Position numbers and translations under genes: made by a program. A DNA stretch of 6,462 nucleotides from Pseudothermotoga sp. Lineage in GTDB: Bacteria; Thermotogota; Thermotogae; Thermotogales; DSM-5069. The stretch's first letter is position 1. The number at the start of each line of letters is the position of its first letter. The notes under the pieces were generated by a model. That model did no database searches. It had not been told where the DNA came from and saw only the letters and a program-made list of their open reading frames with translations. The DNA lies in NCBI GenBank assembly GCA_028276125.1, contig JAPYWY010000094.1, positions 1-6,462 on the forward strand, in the 5' to 3' direction. Positions 1 to 6,428 of the stretch are shown one piece after another.

Positions 1-1
1 G

Positions 2-31
2 TTCGTGTTATCATCGTGCGGGAAGGATTGA
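2..31 (+). CDS. Possible C-terminal tail of an upstream gene (partial)
   Basis: In the second reading frame the window opens with nine codons (FVLSSCGKD) and then a TGA at 29-31. This stop directly abuts the AGGAGG that serves the next gene, an arrangement typical of tightly packed operons. The fragment is too short to identify. The first frame is also open across the same bases and runs into the alkyltransferase, so this tail is inferred from spacing only. Confidence 0.25.
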   Translation, partial: FVLSSCGKD

Positions 32-36
32 GGAGG
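31..36 (+). promoter_or_regulatory. Shine-Dalgarno AGGAGG deciding the alkyltransferase start
   Basis: A perfect AGGAGG is followed by six bases (GTTTTT) and then GTG at 43. The spacing is ideal. The longer in-frame start, GTG at 16, lies upstream of this site and has no comparable signal, so the start at 43 is preferred. Confidence 0.8.
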
Positions 37-42
37 GTTTTT

Positions 43-492
43 GTGGAAAGTTTCACCTACGAATCGATCTTTGGACCGATGTGTGTGAGGATGAAAAACG
101 GCAGGGTTTATGGGATAGAACTTGGACAAAGGTGCAATGGTGCTGAATTGAATCCAGAAGTCTTTCGACAGTTGGAAGAGTACTTCAGAGGAACAAGAAA
201 ACAGCTCGACTTTCCTGTGGAGGTTCGTGCTACAGAGTTTCAACTGCGAGTCTGGCAAGCTTTGAGGGGCATACCTTACGGTTCAACGATCAGCTACGGA
301 GAGCTTGCGAAGAAACTTGGCACTTCACCCAGGGCGTTGGGTCAGGCTTTGAAAAGAAACCCTTTGCCTCTCTACTTTCCCTGCCACAGGGTGGTGGGCA
401 AGGATTCGCTGGGAGGTTTCAGCTCAGGACTTGAATGGAAAAAGAATCTGCTCGCGCTCGAGAGTGGTGAAAGATGCGCTGGAAGCTCATAG
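43..492 (+). CDS. ogt: Methylated-DNA--protein-cysteine S-methyltransferase (O6-alkylguanine-DNA alkyltransferase)
   Basis: This is a suicide DNA repair protein that moves a methyl or alkyl group from O6-alkylguanine to its own cysteine. From GTG 43 it is 149 residues. The N-terminal part (about 1-60) is the variable domain; the C-terminal part is the DNA-binding and active-site domain. The signature PCHRVV carries the acceptor Cys114, preceded by NPLPLYF. Residues expected from the human enzyme are present: Asn106 and the arginine finger Arg97 lie 8 and 17 residues before the cysteine as in human MGMT, His115 follows it, and Glu140 in LLALE sits about 26 after. SYGELAKKLG with SPRALGQALKRNP forms the helix-turn-helix. 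The protein is slightly shorter than many Ogt proteins but has no broken motif, so it should be active. Its last 19 bases overlap the penicillin-binding protein gene, implying co-transcription and translational coupling. The symbol ogt rather than ada is chosen because there is no AraC-type or Ada N-terminal domain. Confidence 0.95.
   Translation: MESFTYESIFGPMCVRMKNGRVYGIELGQRCNGAELNPEVFRQLEEYFRGTRKQLDFPVEVRATEFQLRVWQALRGIPYGSTISYGELAKKLGTSPRALGQALKRNPLPLYFPCHRVVGKDSLGGFSSGLEWKKNLLALESGERCAGSS
466..470 (+). promoter_or_regulatory. Shine-Dalgarno GGTGA for the penicillin-binding protein
   Basis: GGTGA followed by AAG precedes ATG 474. It lies inside the end of the alkyltransferase gene. Aligned to the 16S tail, the GG is about six bases from the start, a normal distance. 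It supports ATG 474 as the start despite the 19-base overlap. Confidence 0.6.
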
Positions 493-2396
493 GCTTTCTG
501 TGTGGTTTTCTACTGAGTGTTTCTGTGCTTTTTTATCTCTACGTCGATTTCACAAAAGATCTCGATTCACCCGAATCGAAGATACCCACCGGCCTGCTGC
601 TCATGTATTCGGACGGTACTCCCATGTCACTTCCCAGATCTTTCTGGGTCAAGCTCGAAGATGTACCCCCTTACTTTCTGAACGCCCTGTTGGTCTCTGA
701 AGACAAGCGTTTCTACCATCATCCGGGTGTGGATCCCATCGGTATTGCACGAGCGATCGTGAGGAACATCAGCACGATGTCGATCAACGAAGGTGGTAGC
801 ACGATCACTCAGCAGCTGGCCCGCACGCTGTATCTGACGCCGTCCATGACTTGGCAAAGAAAGCTGAAGGAGATGTTCATCGCGTTCTGGCTCGAAAGAC
901 ACAGAACCAAGGAAGAAATCCTGCAGATGTACATAAACTCCGTCTACATGGGCAACGGTCTCTATGGCTTTGCCAGCGCCTCACGGTACTACTTCGGTAA
1001 GGAATTGAGTGACGTGACGTTGAACGAAGCGGCCATCTTGGTTGGCATCGTGAGATCTCCAGAGAACTTCAACCCCTTGAAAGATTGGCAAATTTCCAAG
1101 CGCAAGGCGAGGACGGTTTTGAACGCCCTGCTCGATGAAGGTTACATAAACGGCTCCGTGCACAAGAAGGCCTTGGAAGAGCTCGAGAGCATGAACTACA
1201 CGCGCAAGGTCAGAATAGACATGGACGAGGAGATATTCTGGAGGGTTGTCAGAGAACTTCAAAGACTCGGTTACGGTCTGGACGAGTTGAGACAAGGCTA
1301 CAAGATTCACACGACTTTGGACAGGAACCTCTCCCAGGCTGCGTCGAACTTGCCACGCACCGTCATCGCCGAGGCGATCGATCCGCTCTCCGGAGCGGTG
1401 CTTTTGTACAAAGGTGTGGGTTTGACTTATCCTGAGGGAAGCAGACTGCTCGGCTCTGCGATAAAGCCCTTCTATTATTATCTGGCGATCTTGGAAGGTT
1501 GGTCGATCGACAGCGAGTTGATGGATCTGCCGTTGAAGATCGGGGACTGGACACCTGAAAATTTCGACAAGAGTTATCGTGGGATCGTCACAATGAGACA
1601 GGCGTTAGTGGATTCGCTGAACATACCTTCGGTGAATCTGTTCATGCAGCTTGGAAGGGAAAAGGTGGTGGAATTTCTCAAGAACGAGCTGAAGATCGCA
1701 GGTTATTATCCTGAAGATATGACGATCGCACTGGGAACTCTCGAAATGGCCCCAGAGGAGGTCTTGAAAGCGTATTCTGCAATCTTCAACGGTGGTGTGG
1801 TTTTGCAGCCTTACATCGTGAAGCGTATCGAGGATGTGAATGGAAGAACGATATACGAAGCTTCGCCAAAGGTGCTGAACGTTGTGAAGGCAAGAAGGCT
1901 CAGCCCCCCGGAAGCCTCGATGGTCTTGTTGAACGTTATGAGGGAGGTCGTCGAGAGGGGAACGGGCGTGCGTGCAAGACAGAGAGTGCCCGTGGCTGGT
2001 AAGACTGGAACCTCTTTGAAGACGGCTTGGTTCGTCGGGGGAGATCAAACTTTTCTCATGGCGGTTGCCGTGGACGGAACGAATCTAACAGGTGGTGTTC
2101 ATGCTGCTCCGATCTGGTCGCAGTTGCTGTCGAACTACAGCTATGTGGGTAAGATGCCGAACTGGAGGGTGCAAGCGAGTCTGTCTACGAAAACGACGCT
2201 GCCTTCCCTGACGCTCGACGTGAACAGGATCATACAGTGGTTGAACGAAGGGACTCTGAGCGTTGATGCGCTGGTTGAAATTGCATCCAAACTTGACAGT
2301 GCCGCCTTGCTTGATTTTCTGAGCAGTATAAATGAACGTTCTCCGCAACTTGCAAAGGAACTTTGGGAAAAAATCAAGTTCAAGCGCTCATGGTGA
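474..2396 (+). CDS. mrcA: Class A penicillin-binding protein (bifunctional glycosyltransferase/transpeptidase, PBP1A type)
   Basis: This enzyme polymerises lipid II into glycan strands and cross-links the stem peptides, working on the outer face of the cytoplasmic membrane. It has 640 residues. A single N-terminal membrane anchor spans about residues 5-24. The GT51 glycosyltransferase domain (about 40-230) shows all the usual motifs: catalytic Glu76 in SEDKRFYHHPG, GGSTITQQ at 107-114, RKLKE at 129-133 with the second glutamate Glu133, and EEILQMYIN ahead of Gly160. The transpeptidase domain follows the KIHTTLD linker (about 277-283). It has SAIK with nucleophile Ser328, SLN at 381-383 (context SLNIPSVNL), and KTGT at 510-513, so both activities look intact. 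The protein is compact: the stretches between the linker and the SxxK motif, and after KTGT, are shorter than in enterobacterial PBP1A. A helical tail (about 580-640) follows the transpeptidase domain. It overlaps the alkyltransferase gene upstream, and its stop is embedded in the ribosome binding site of the RND gene. The symbol is given at family level. Confidence 0.95.
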   Translation: MRWKLIGFLCGFLLSVSVLFYLYVDFTKDLDSPESKIPTGLLLMYSDGTPMSLPRSFWVKLEDVPPYFLNALLVSEDKRFYHHPGVDPIGIARAIVRNISTMSINEGGSTITQQLARTLYLTPSMTWQRKLKEMFIAFWLERHRTKEEILQMYINSVYMGNGLYGFASASRYYFGKELSDVTLNEAAILVGIVRSPENFNPLKDWQISKRKARTVLNALLDEGYINGSVHKKALEELESMNYTRKVRIDMDEEIFWRVVRELQRLGYGLDELRQGYKIHTTLDRNLSQAASNLPRTVIAEAIDPLSGAVLLYKGVGLTYPEGSRLLGSAIKPFYYYLAILEGWSIDSELMDLPLKIGDWTPENFDKSYRGIVTMRQALVDSLNIPSVNLFMQLGREKVVEFLKNELKIAGYYPEDMTIALGTLEMAPEEVLKAYSAIFNGGVVLQPYIVKRIEDVNGRTIYEASPKVLNVVKARRLSPPEASMVLLNVMREVVERGTGVRARQRVPVAGKTGTSLKTAWFVGGDQTFLMAVAVDGTNLTGGVHAAPIWSQLLSNYSYVGKMPNWRVQASLSTKTTLPSLTLDVNRIIQWLNEGTLSVDALVEIASKLDSAALLDFLSSINERSPQLAKELWEKIKFKRSW

Positions 2397-2402
2397 GGTG
2401 AT
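2392..2402 (+). promoter_or_regulatory. Shine-Dalgarno region GGTGAGGTGAT overlapping the upstream stop codon
   Basis: This stretch contains GAGGTGAT (2395-2402), an eight-base match to the anti-Shine-Dalgarno tail, and an earlier GGTGA. The TGA stop of the penicillin-binding protein (2394-2396) is part of it. The first in-frame ATG (2416) begins 13 bases after the end of the site, which is unusually far, so the true start of the RND gene is not settled by it. Confidence 0.6.
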
Positions 2403-2415
2403 AAAAATAAAATCT

Positions 2416-4473
2416 ATGTGGCTCAAAAAATACAAGTTCACGATCCTGTTTTTGATCGTTTGTGCGATCTTCGCTGTGATCATCTATTTCAAGGCGCGCA
2501 TCAACGCCAGTTACTTTGTTTTCCTTCCCGGTTACAGATCTGGGGTTAGTGTTGAACAGATAGACAACGAAGAGCTCAGATCGTTCTTCAGAATTGTACA
2601 GAAGTTCAACGACGGCTCTCAGTTCGTGGTAGTTTTACACCATCCTGATGGTTTCTTCTCGCCCCAAGTCTTGCTCAGGCTCGTTGAACTTCAAAACCAG
2701 CTCTCAAATCTTCCATACGTCAAGAACGTGCTGAGCGTCGTCAACTACACCTTCAGAAAGCCTTACTTCGATGGTTCGACTTTGGATCGAGCAATCCTTG
2801 AAGATCCAGAGGCGAGTTCCTTCGTTTCCAAGGATGGGAAGTATTCGCTCTTGTACTGCACCTTGAGTGTGAACTGTGACGAAGACAAAGCTTTGCAAGA
2901 GATAGAGAAGATTCTGAGTGATTTTCGTGATCTGAAAGCCCTACCGTTCGGCCAGCTCATCATAAACAAACATCTGTTCAGGGAGATCATACGTCAGGTC
3001 TTCGTTTATCCTGCGATCATCTTTTTGGTGATACTCTTCATTTTCTATCTTCAAACTCGATCTTTGAGGGCGAGTCTCGTCTCTCTCTTGATTCCGGTCC
3101 TTGCAAACGTGATCGTGTACGGTGTGGTGAGTTTGCTCGGTGTGGAACTGAACACGATGAGTGTAATGTGCGTGAGTTTTTTGATCATCATAGGTTCTGC
3201 CTACGGGCTTCATTTCTACAACGGCGTGGTGAGGTTCAAAGAAAGAGTAAGAAAAGAGATGTTCACTCCCATCTTCTTCTCCATGTTCACTACGTGCGTT
3301 GGATTCCTCTCGTTCCTCTTCGTCGAAATAACGGCATTCAGACACCTCGGATTGATGGTCTGCTCGGGTCTTGCTCTCGTTTTTCTCATTTTGTTCAGCT
3401 CGGGTTACGAACTGCTTCGAAGCGAAAAACCAATCAAGCGCGGAACACTACTGTTGAAGCTCAGAAGTGAGAGATTGGGACGGATCGTGCTCGTTTTCTC
3501 GTTCGTGCTCGTCGCTCTGACGTTTCTTTTTATACCTCGAATAGAAGTCGGAATGGACCAAGCCAGCTACTTTTCACAGAGTAGCGTTGTGGGACAAGCG
3601 ATGGCAGTTCTTTCGAAGGAGTTCTCTTACCGAGAGCCTGTGTACGTTATGGTTGAGAAGCAGAACATCTTCACGGTGAAAGATTCAGAACGGATAGCCA
3701 GACTCGTCGAAGATCTGCGTCGAATCGACGGCGTCTCTTCCGTTCAGTTCCCCACGGCCTATCCGATACCCAGCTTGGTGCTCATGTCGCGCTTTCAACC
3801 GGCGATCCATCACTTCGTTGCCGACGGACGAACGATCAGGATCGTGGTGAACCTCACGGAGGAAGGTTACAAGAGGGCGGGGGAACTGAAAGGCAGACTC
3901 AAAAAAGTGCTCGAAGACTATCCAGAGTACGCCTTCACTGTTGCGAGTGCGGCGTTCGTGGTCGATCAGATCAACTCGAGGATCGTTGCGAGTCAAGCTC
4001 AGAGCCTCACGGTCTCGCTCCTCTTGATCTTCGGTTCAGTTCTATTCGCGTTCAGGAACGTTCCCTTGTCGCTGCTGATCGTCGTGCCGGTCGTGTTGAC
4101 GGCCGTTTCGAACTTCTTCTTCATGGCCATCTTCAACTTGAAACTCGACGTCGCCACATCGATCGTCGCCAGCATCCTTGTAGGTTTAGTGGTCGACTAC
4201 TCGATCCACCTCGCGCACGACATGAGAAGAACCAAAGACGTGTTCCTCTCGATCGAGAACATCTCGATGCCCGTGCTCGCGAACGGCTTGGGTTTGATCG
4301 GTGGTTTCTCGGTGCTCATGTTTTCGAAGCTTGCACTCTTTAGAAATGTTTCGCTCTTGCTCATACTCGGCATCGGCTTTGGAGTCGCCTTCACACTCTT
4401 TTCTCAACCGATACTGATCAAGAACTTCGCCAAGAAAGATGCTGAGCAAGAGACAGCACACAAGCTCAGTTGA
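2416..4473 (+). CDS. RND superfamily exporter, MMPL/HAE3-like (COG1033-type)
   Basis: This is an inner-membrane transporter with the classic duplicated RND layout; from ATG 2416 it has 685 residues. By hydrophobicity, TM1 is at about 7-25, a first large extracytoplasmic loop at about 26-190, and TM2-TM6 between about 194 and 334. TM7 is at about 355-373, a second loop at about 374-525, and TM8-TM12 from about 530 to 669. It is far smaller than AcrB-type pumps and fits the MMPL/hopanoid-exporter branch. In TM10 the motif VGLVVDYSIHL carries Asp594-Tyr595, the likely proton-coupling pair. The equivalent position in TM4 reads IGSAYGLHF, with Ala262 in place of the Asp. The substrate cannot be read from sequence; a lipid or other hydrophobic compound is a family-based guess. 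The gene follows the penicillin-binding protein with no real gap. Alternative starts are GTG 2398 or a rare ATA at 2407. ATG 2332 would overlap the upstream gene by 65 bases and is rejected. Confidence 0.88.
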   Translation: MWLKKYKFTILFLIVCAIFAVIIYFKARINASYFVFLPGYRSGVSVEQIDNEELRSFFRIVQKFNDGSQFVVVLHHPDGFFSPQVLLRLVELQNQLSNLPYVKNVLSVVNYTFRKPYFDGSTLDRAILEDPEASSFVSKDGKYSLLYCTLSVNCDEDKALQEIEKILSDFRDLKALPFGQLIINKHLFREIIRQVFVYPAIIFLVILFIFYLQTRSLRASLVSLLIPVLANVIVYGVVSLLGVELNTMSVMCVSFLIIIGSAYGLHFYNGVVRFKERVRKEMFTPIFFSMFTTCVGFLSFLFVEITAFRHLGLMVCSGLALVFLILFSSGYELLRSEKPIKRGTLLLKLRSERLGRIVLVFSFVLVALTFLFIPRIEVGMDQASYFSQSSVVGQAMAVLSKEFSYREPVYVMVEKQNIFTVKDSERIARLVEDLRRIDGVSSVQFPTAYPIPSLVLMSRFQPAIHHFVADGRTIRIVVNLTEEGYKRAGELKGRLKKVLEDYPEYAFTVASAAFVVDQINSRIVASQAQSLTVSLLLIFGSVLFAFRNVPLSLLIVVPVVLTAVSNFFFMAIFNLKLDVATSIVASILVGLVVDYSIHLAHDMRRTKDVFLSIENISMPVLANGLGLIGGFSVLMFSKLALFRNVSLLLILGIGFGVAFTLFSQPILIKNFAKKDAEQETAHKLS

Positions 4474-4476
4474 GCT
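4463..4476. repeat. Short inverted repeat at the stop codon of the RND gene
   Basis: AGCTC-AGTT-GAGCT is a perfect palindrome spanning the RND stop codon (4471-4473). It forms a 5-bp stem with a 4-base loop. It lies at the boundary of two converging genes, where a bidirectional terminator would be expected, but the stem is short and no T-run follows on either strand. The rest of the gap (4474-4524) shows no stronger hairpin. Confidence 0.3.
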
Positions 4477-4524
4477 CTGCCCCACACCGATCTCGCCGAC
4501 GTTCACCTAGTCGCTGTTCACTCG

Positions 4525-6354
4525 TTAGAATCTCACCGTGTAAATCCTGTGCACGAAGGCGCTGTCGTACTCGTAGTTGTCGATCCTTTCAACATGCCAA
4601 CCCTTTGGAAAGACCAGATTCACGTTGACTTGCCTATCTTCAAGGTTCACCAGATGGATCTTCAAAGTGTTGCCTATTTGGAAGCTACTCGTGATGAGAA
4701 AGCCGTCCGCTTCGACAGTCCAAGGTTGGTGAGGTTTCACCAACTCGATCAACTCCTGCCCGTCGAACGGGTGTGTGAAGACGTAGCAGTAGTTCAGATA
4801 GTTGAAGAACAGAAAGTTCGCCTTTTCCATCCTTTTTCTCCAGCTTGGATCGTTGAAGTAGGCGGAGAAGTTCAGCAGTGAAAGGATCTGTTCGAGATAG
4901 AGTTGCTCTTCTGGCTTGTGAAGCTGCGCGAGCCTTGCGTAGATTTCTTTCCAAACGATCTTTTCGTTCTCGAATGGTGAATATCCAAGGAAGATCTTCT
5001 TTCCTTCGAAGCTTTTGATCTTTTCCATCTCACCCTTTTCGAAGATCGGCGGTACGAGCAAGACTTCGACATCCTCGAAGTCGTCCCAAACCACCTTGTA
5101 GTCGATTCGATTCTTGATCAGTTCGTGTTGCGCGGCGAAGAATGGAAGGTACGTTCTTTCCCAATGGAAGGTGAGCGAGTCGTAGGGATGAAAGATTGCG
5201 ATCTTTGTGGCTCTCTTTCCGTAGCAATCTTTCCAAACGCCGTTTTCACCCTTGAACCAGTCGTGGTAATCTGCTATCTGTTTTCGCACCCCTTCGAATT
5301 TCTCGTCGGTGATGAGCGTCCATTTTCCCTCGTGGAAGTACTCGGTACCCTTCAAGACCATGACGGAATCGTTGGCGTAGGCTTCGGCCATGGCCTGTAG
5401 ATAGTTCCTGATGGGATAAACTGCATCCGCACCGATGCCAAACATGTACGGAACCGAAGTGACAGGTTTTCCCTTGCTGTGAGCGTGGGCGATCCTGTAG
5501 GTCATGGTGTTGAAGATCTGAAGACCTTTGAACTTCCTCGGCAGCTGGTGATTTTCGATCATGACCCAGTCTTGAATTTCGAAGGCGTTTCTCAGATCCA
5601 CTCCCGCGATGATCGCGAGCTTGCTCAGGCATGCTTCGAAGGAGTTCGAAGAGACCACCACGTTCGATTTCATGGACTTGGCGAGCTTGGAGAGTTGGTC
5701 TATGGTGTCCCAGAGAACTTTCCTTCTCCAGATCAAATAAGCTCTCGATTCTTCGTTCTCCGACAGATACTCTGGAATACCACGCACGTTGAAGCCAAGG
5801 GACTTCGCAAATTCCTTGAACTGTTTTTGACATCTGTCGCAGTAGCAGGGTCTGAAGCCGAACCAAGAACCGAAGACGTTGTCGAAGAAGACTCCGTCTG
5901 CACCGCTACCCACTATGCCTTTGACGATGCTGGCAAGATGCTCTCTCCACTCTTCGTCAGTCGGACAGGTCAAGTAACGCCCCGAGTAGTAGTTGATCTT
6001 GTTTCCGAACTGGTCGATCGCGTACCATCTCTTGGTGAGATAGGAACCGTCGAAGACCGTGTTGGAGAACTGAACATAACCAAAGACCTTCAATCCCTCT
6101 TCGTGGTACTCCTGCACTGTGCGCTTGAAATACTCGTGATCTTCGTGCTCGATCTCAGGTGGAAAGCCCCAGTTGTAGGTGCAATAAGCCCAGTTGTAGC
6201 CCATCTGTCTCAATCTCTTCGCACCGATCCTCAATCCACCCTCCATGTGGACTTTTTCATCGATTGGAGTCGCTGGGAACTTCACCTTGTTTATCCTGAT
6301 CGTTCCCGGTCCTGCCCACATGTAGACGGGAAAGTGGTTCCATTTTTCCACCAT
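4525..6354 (-). CDS. Putative glycoside hydrolase, TIM-barrel fold (uncharacterised family, GHL6/GH42-like)
   Basis: From ATG 6354 it has 609 residues and no signal peptide, so it should act in the cytoplasm. The N-terminal half (about 1-340) reads as an (alpha/beta)8 barrel. A strand-like GADGVFFDN ends in Asp158, a candidate catalytic residue. It is followed by CYCDRCQKQF with Cys170, Cys172 and Cys175; Cys130 lies 40 residues before Cys170. This recalls the four-cysteine zinc site of GH42 beta-galactosidases and the CYCxxC signature of hypothetical glycosyl hydrolase family 6. A second acid may be among Glu259, Asp262 and Glu267 in EIQDWVMIE. Residues about 380-470 (KIAIFHPYDS, then VEVLLVPP) resemble the glutamine-amidotransferase-like middle domain of GH42, and the C-terminal 60 residues look like a beta-sandwich. 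ATG 6354 is chosen because GGAGGTG lies six bases upstream; the in-frame GTG at 6363 falls within that site. The gene converges on the RND operon and seems to be a separate unit. Substrate unknown; an oligosaccharide is likely. Confidence 0.7.
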   Translation of the reverse strand: MVEKWNHFPVYMWAGPGTIRINKVKFPATPIDEKVHMEGGLRIGAKRLRQMGYNWAYCTYNWGFPPEIEHEDHEYFKRTVQEYHEEGLKVFGYVQFSNTVFDGSYLTKRWYAIDQFGNKINYYSGRYLTCPTDEEWREHLASIVKGIVGSGADGVFFDNVFGSWFGFRPCYCDRCQKQFKEFAKSLGFNVRGIPEYLSENEESRAYLIWRRKVLWDTIDQLSKLAKSMKSNVVVSSNSFEACLSKLAIIAGVDLRNAFEIQDWVMIENHQLPRKFKGLQIFNTMTYRIAHAHSKGKPVTSVPYMFGIGADAVYPIRNYLQAMAEAYANDSVMVLKGTEYFHEGKWTLITDEKFEGVRKQIADYHDWFKGENGVWKDCYGKRATKIAIFHPYDSLTFHWERTYLPFFAAQHELIKNRIDYKVVWDDFEDVEVLLVPPIFEKGEMEKIKSFEGKKIFLGYSPFENEKIVWKEIYARLAQLHKPEEQLYLEQILSLLNFSAYFNDPSWRKRMEKANFLFFNYLNYCYVFTHPFDGQELIELVKPHQPWTVEADGFLITSSFQIGNTLKIHLVNLEDRQVNVNLVFPKGWHVERIDNYEYDSAFVHRIYTVRF

Positions 6355-6360
6355 CTTTAA

Positions 6361-6367
6361 CACCTCC
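6361..6367 (-). promoter_or_regulatory. Shine-Dalgarno GGAGGTG deciding the hydrolase-like start
   Basis: On the minus strand GGAGGTG is followed by TTAAAG and then ATG (6354-6352). Match and spacing are both strong. This fixes the start three codons inside the longest open frame. Confidence 0.8.
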
Positions 6368-6375
6368 GTTTCATC

Positions 6376-6381
6376 ATTTTA
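6376..6381 (-). promoter_or_regulatory. Possible -10 element TAAAAT
   Basis: On the minus strand TAAAAT matches the -10 consensus at five of six positions and lies just upstream of the ribosome binding site. It would give a very short leader of about 15 bases. No TTGACA-like element is visible 16-18 bases upstream (CGCGTT at 17), so this is a weak candidate. A second one, TATTAT at 6452-6457, has its -35 region outside the window. Confidence 0.2.
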
Positions 6382-6394
6382 TCTGTGATACCAC

Positions 6395-6404
6395 CGCGAA
6401 CGCG
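6395..6404. repeat. Small GC palindrome CGCG-AA-CGCG
   Basis: This ten-base element reads CGCG, AA, CGCG. It lies between the start of the hydrolase-like gene and the larger inverted repeat. It could be half of an operator, or chance in a GC-rich patch. Confidence 0.2.
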
Positions 6405-6409
6405 TAACT

Positions 6410-6428
6410 GCTCCATGCTTGATGGAGC
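6410..6428. repeat. Perfect inverted repeat, possible operator upstream of the hydrolase-like gene
   Basis: GCTCCAT (6410-6416) and ATGGAGC (6422-6428) are perfect reverse complements separated by GCTTG. The element lies 55 bases upstream of the ATG, where a repressor of a sugar-utilisation gene would bind. If the TATTAT at 6452-6457 is the promoter, the repeat would fall just downstream of the transcription start. No T-run follows on either strand, which argues against a rho-independent terminator. The function is inferred from position only. Confidence 0.5.

Noticed and set aside
16..42. A longer alkyltransferase starting at GTG 16
   Set aside because: A perfect AGGAGG at 31-36 sits six bases before GTG 43, so the extra nine codons are most likely not translated.
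2332..2415. A longer N-terminus for the RND protein starting at ATG 2332
   Set aside because: It would overlap the penicillin-binding protein gene by 65 bases, has only a weak GAG upstream, and adds a polar segment with SSSS that looks like a shadow of the other frame.
4501..4519. GTTCAC direct repeat in the convergent gap
   Set aside because: Two six-base copies in a short stretch are expected by chance and have no matching hairpin or known site.
5246..5866. A 206-codon open frame on the minus strand in another frame within the hydrolase-like gene
   Set aside because: Its composition is Arg/Ser/His rich and low in hydrophobic residues, typical of a shadow frame; it overlaps the real gene entirely.
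5479..6360. A 293-codon open frame on the + strand, opposite the hydrolase-like gene
   Set aside because: It lies wholly inside a well supported minus-strand gene with domains and a strong ribosome binding site. Its translation has no recognisable motif, and its openness follows from codon bias of the real gene.
6410..6428. The inverted repeat as a rho-independent terminator
   Set aside because: No T-run follows on either strand, and the element sits upstream of a start codon rather than after a known gene; an operator is the better reading.
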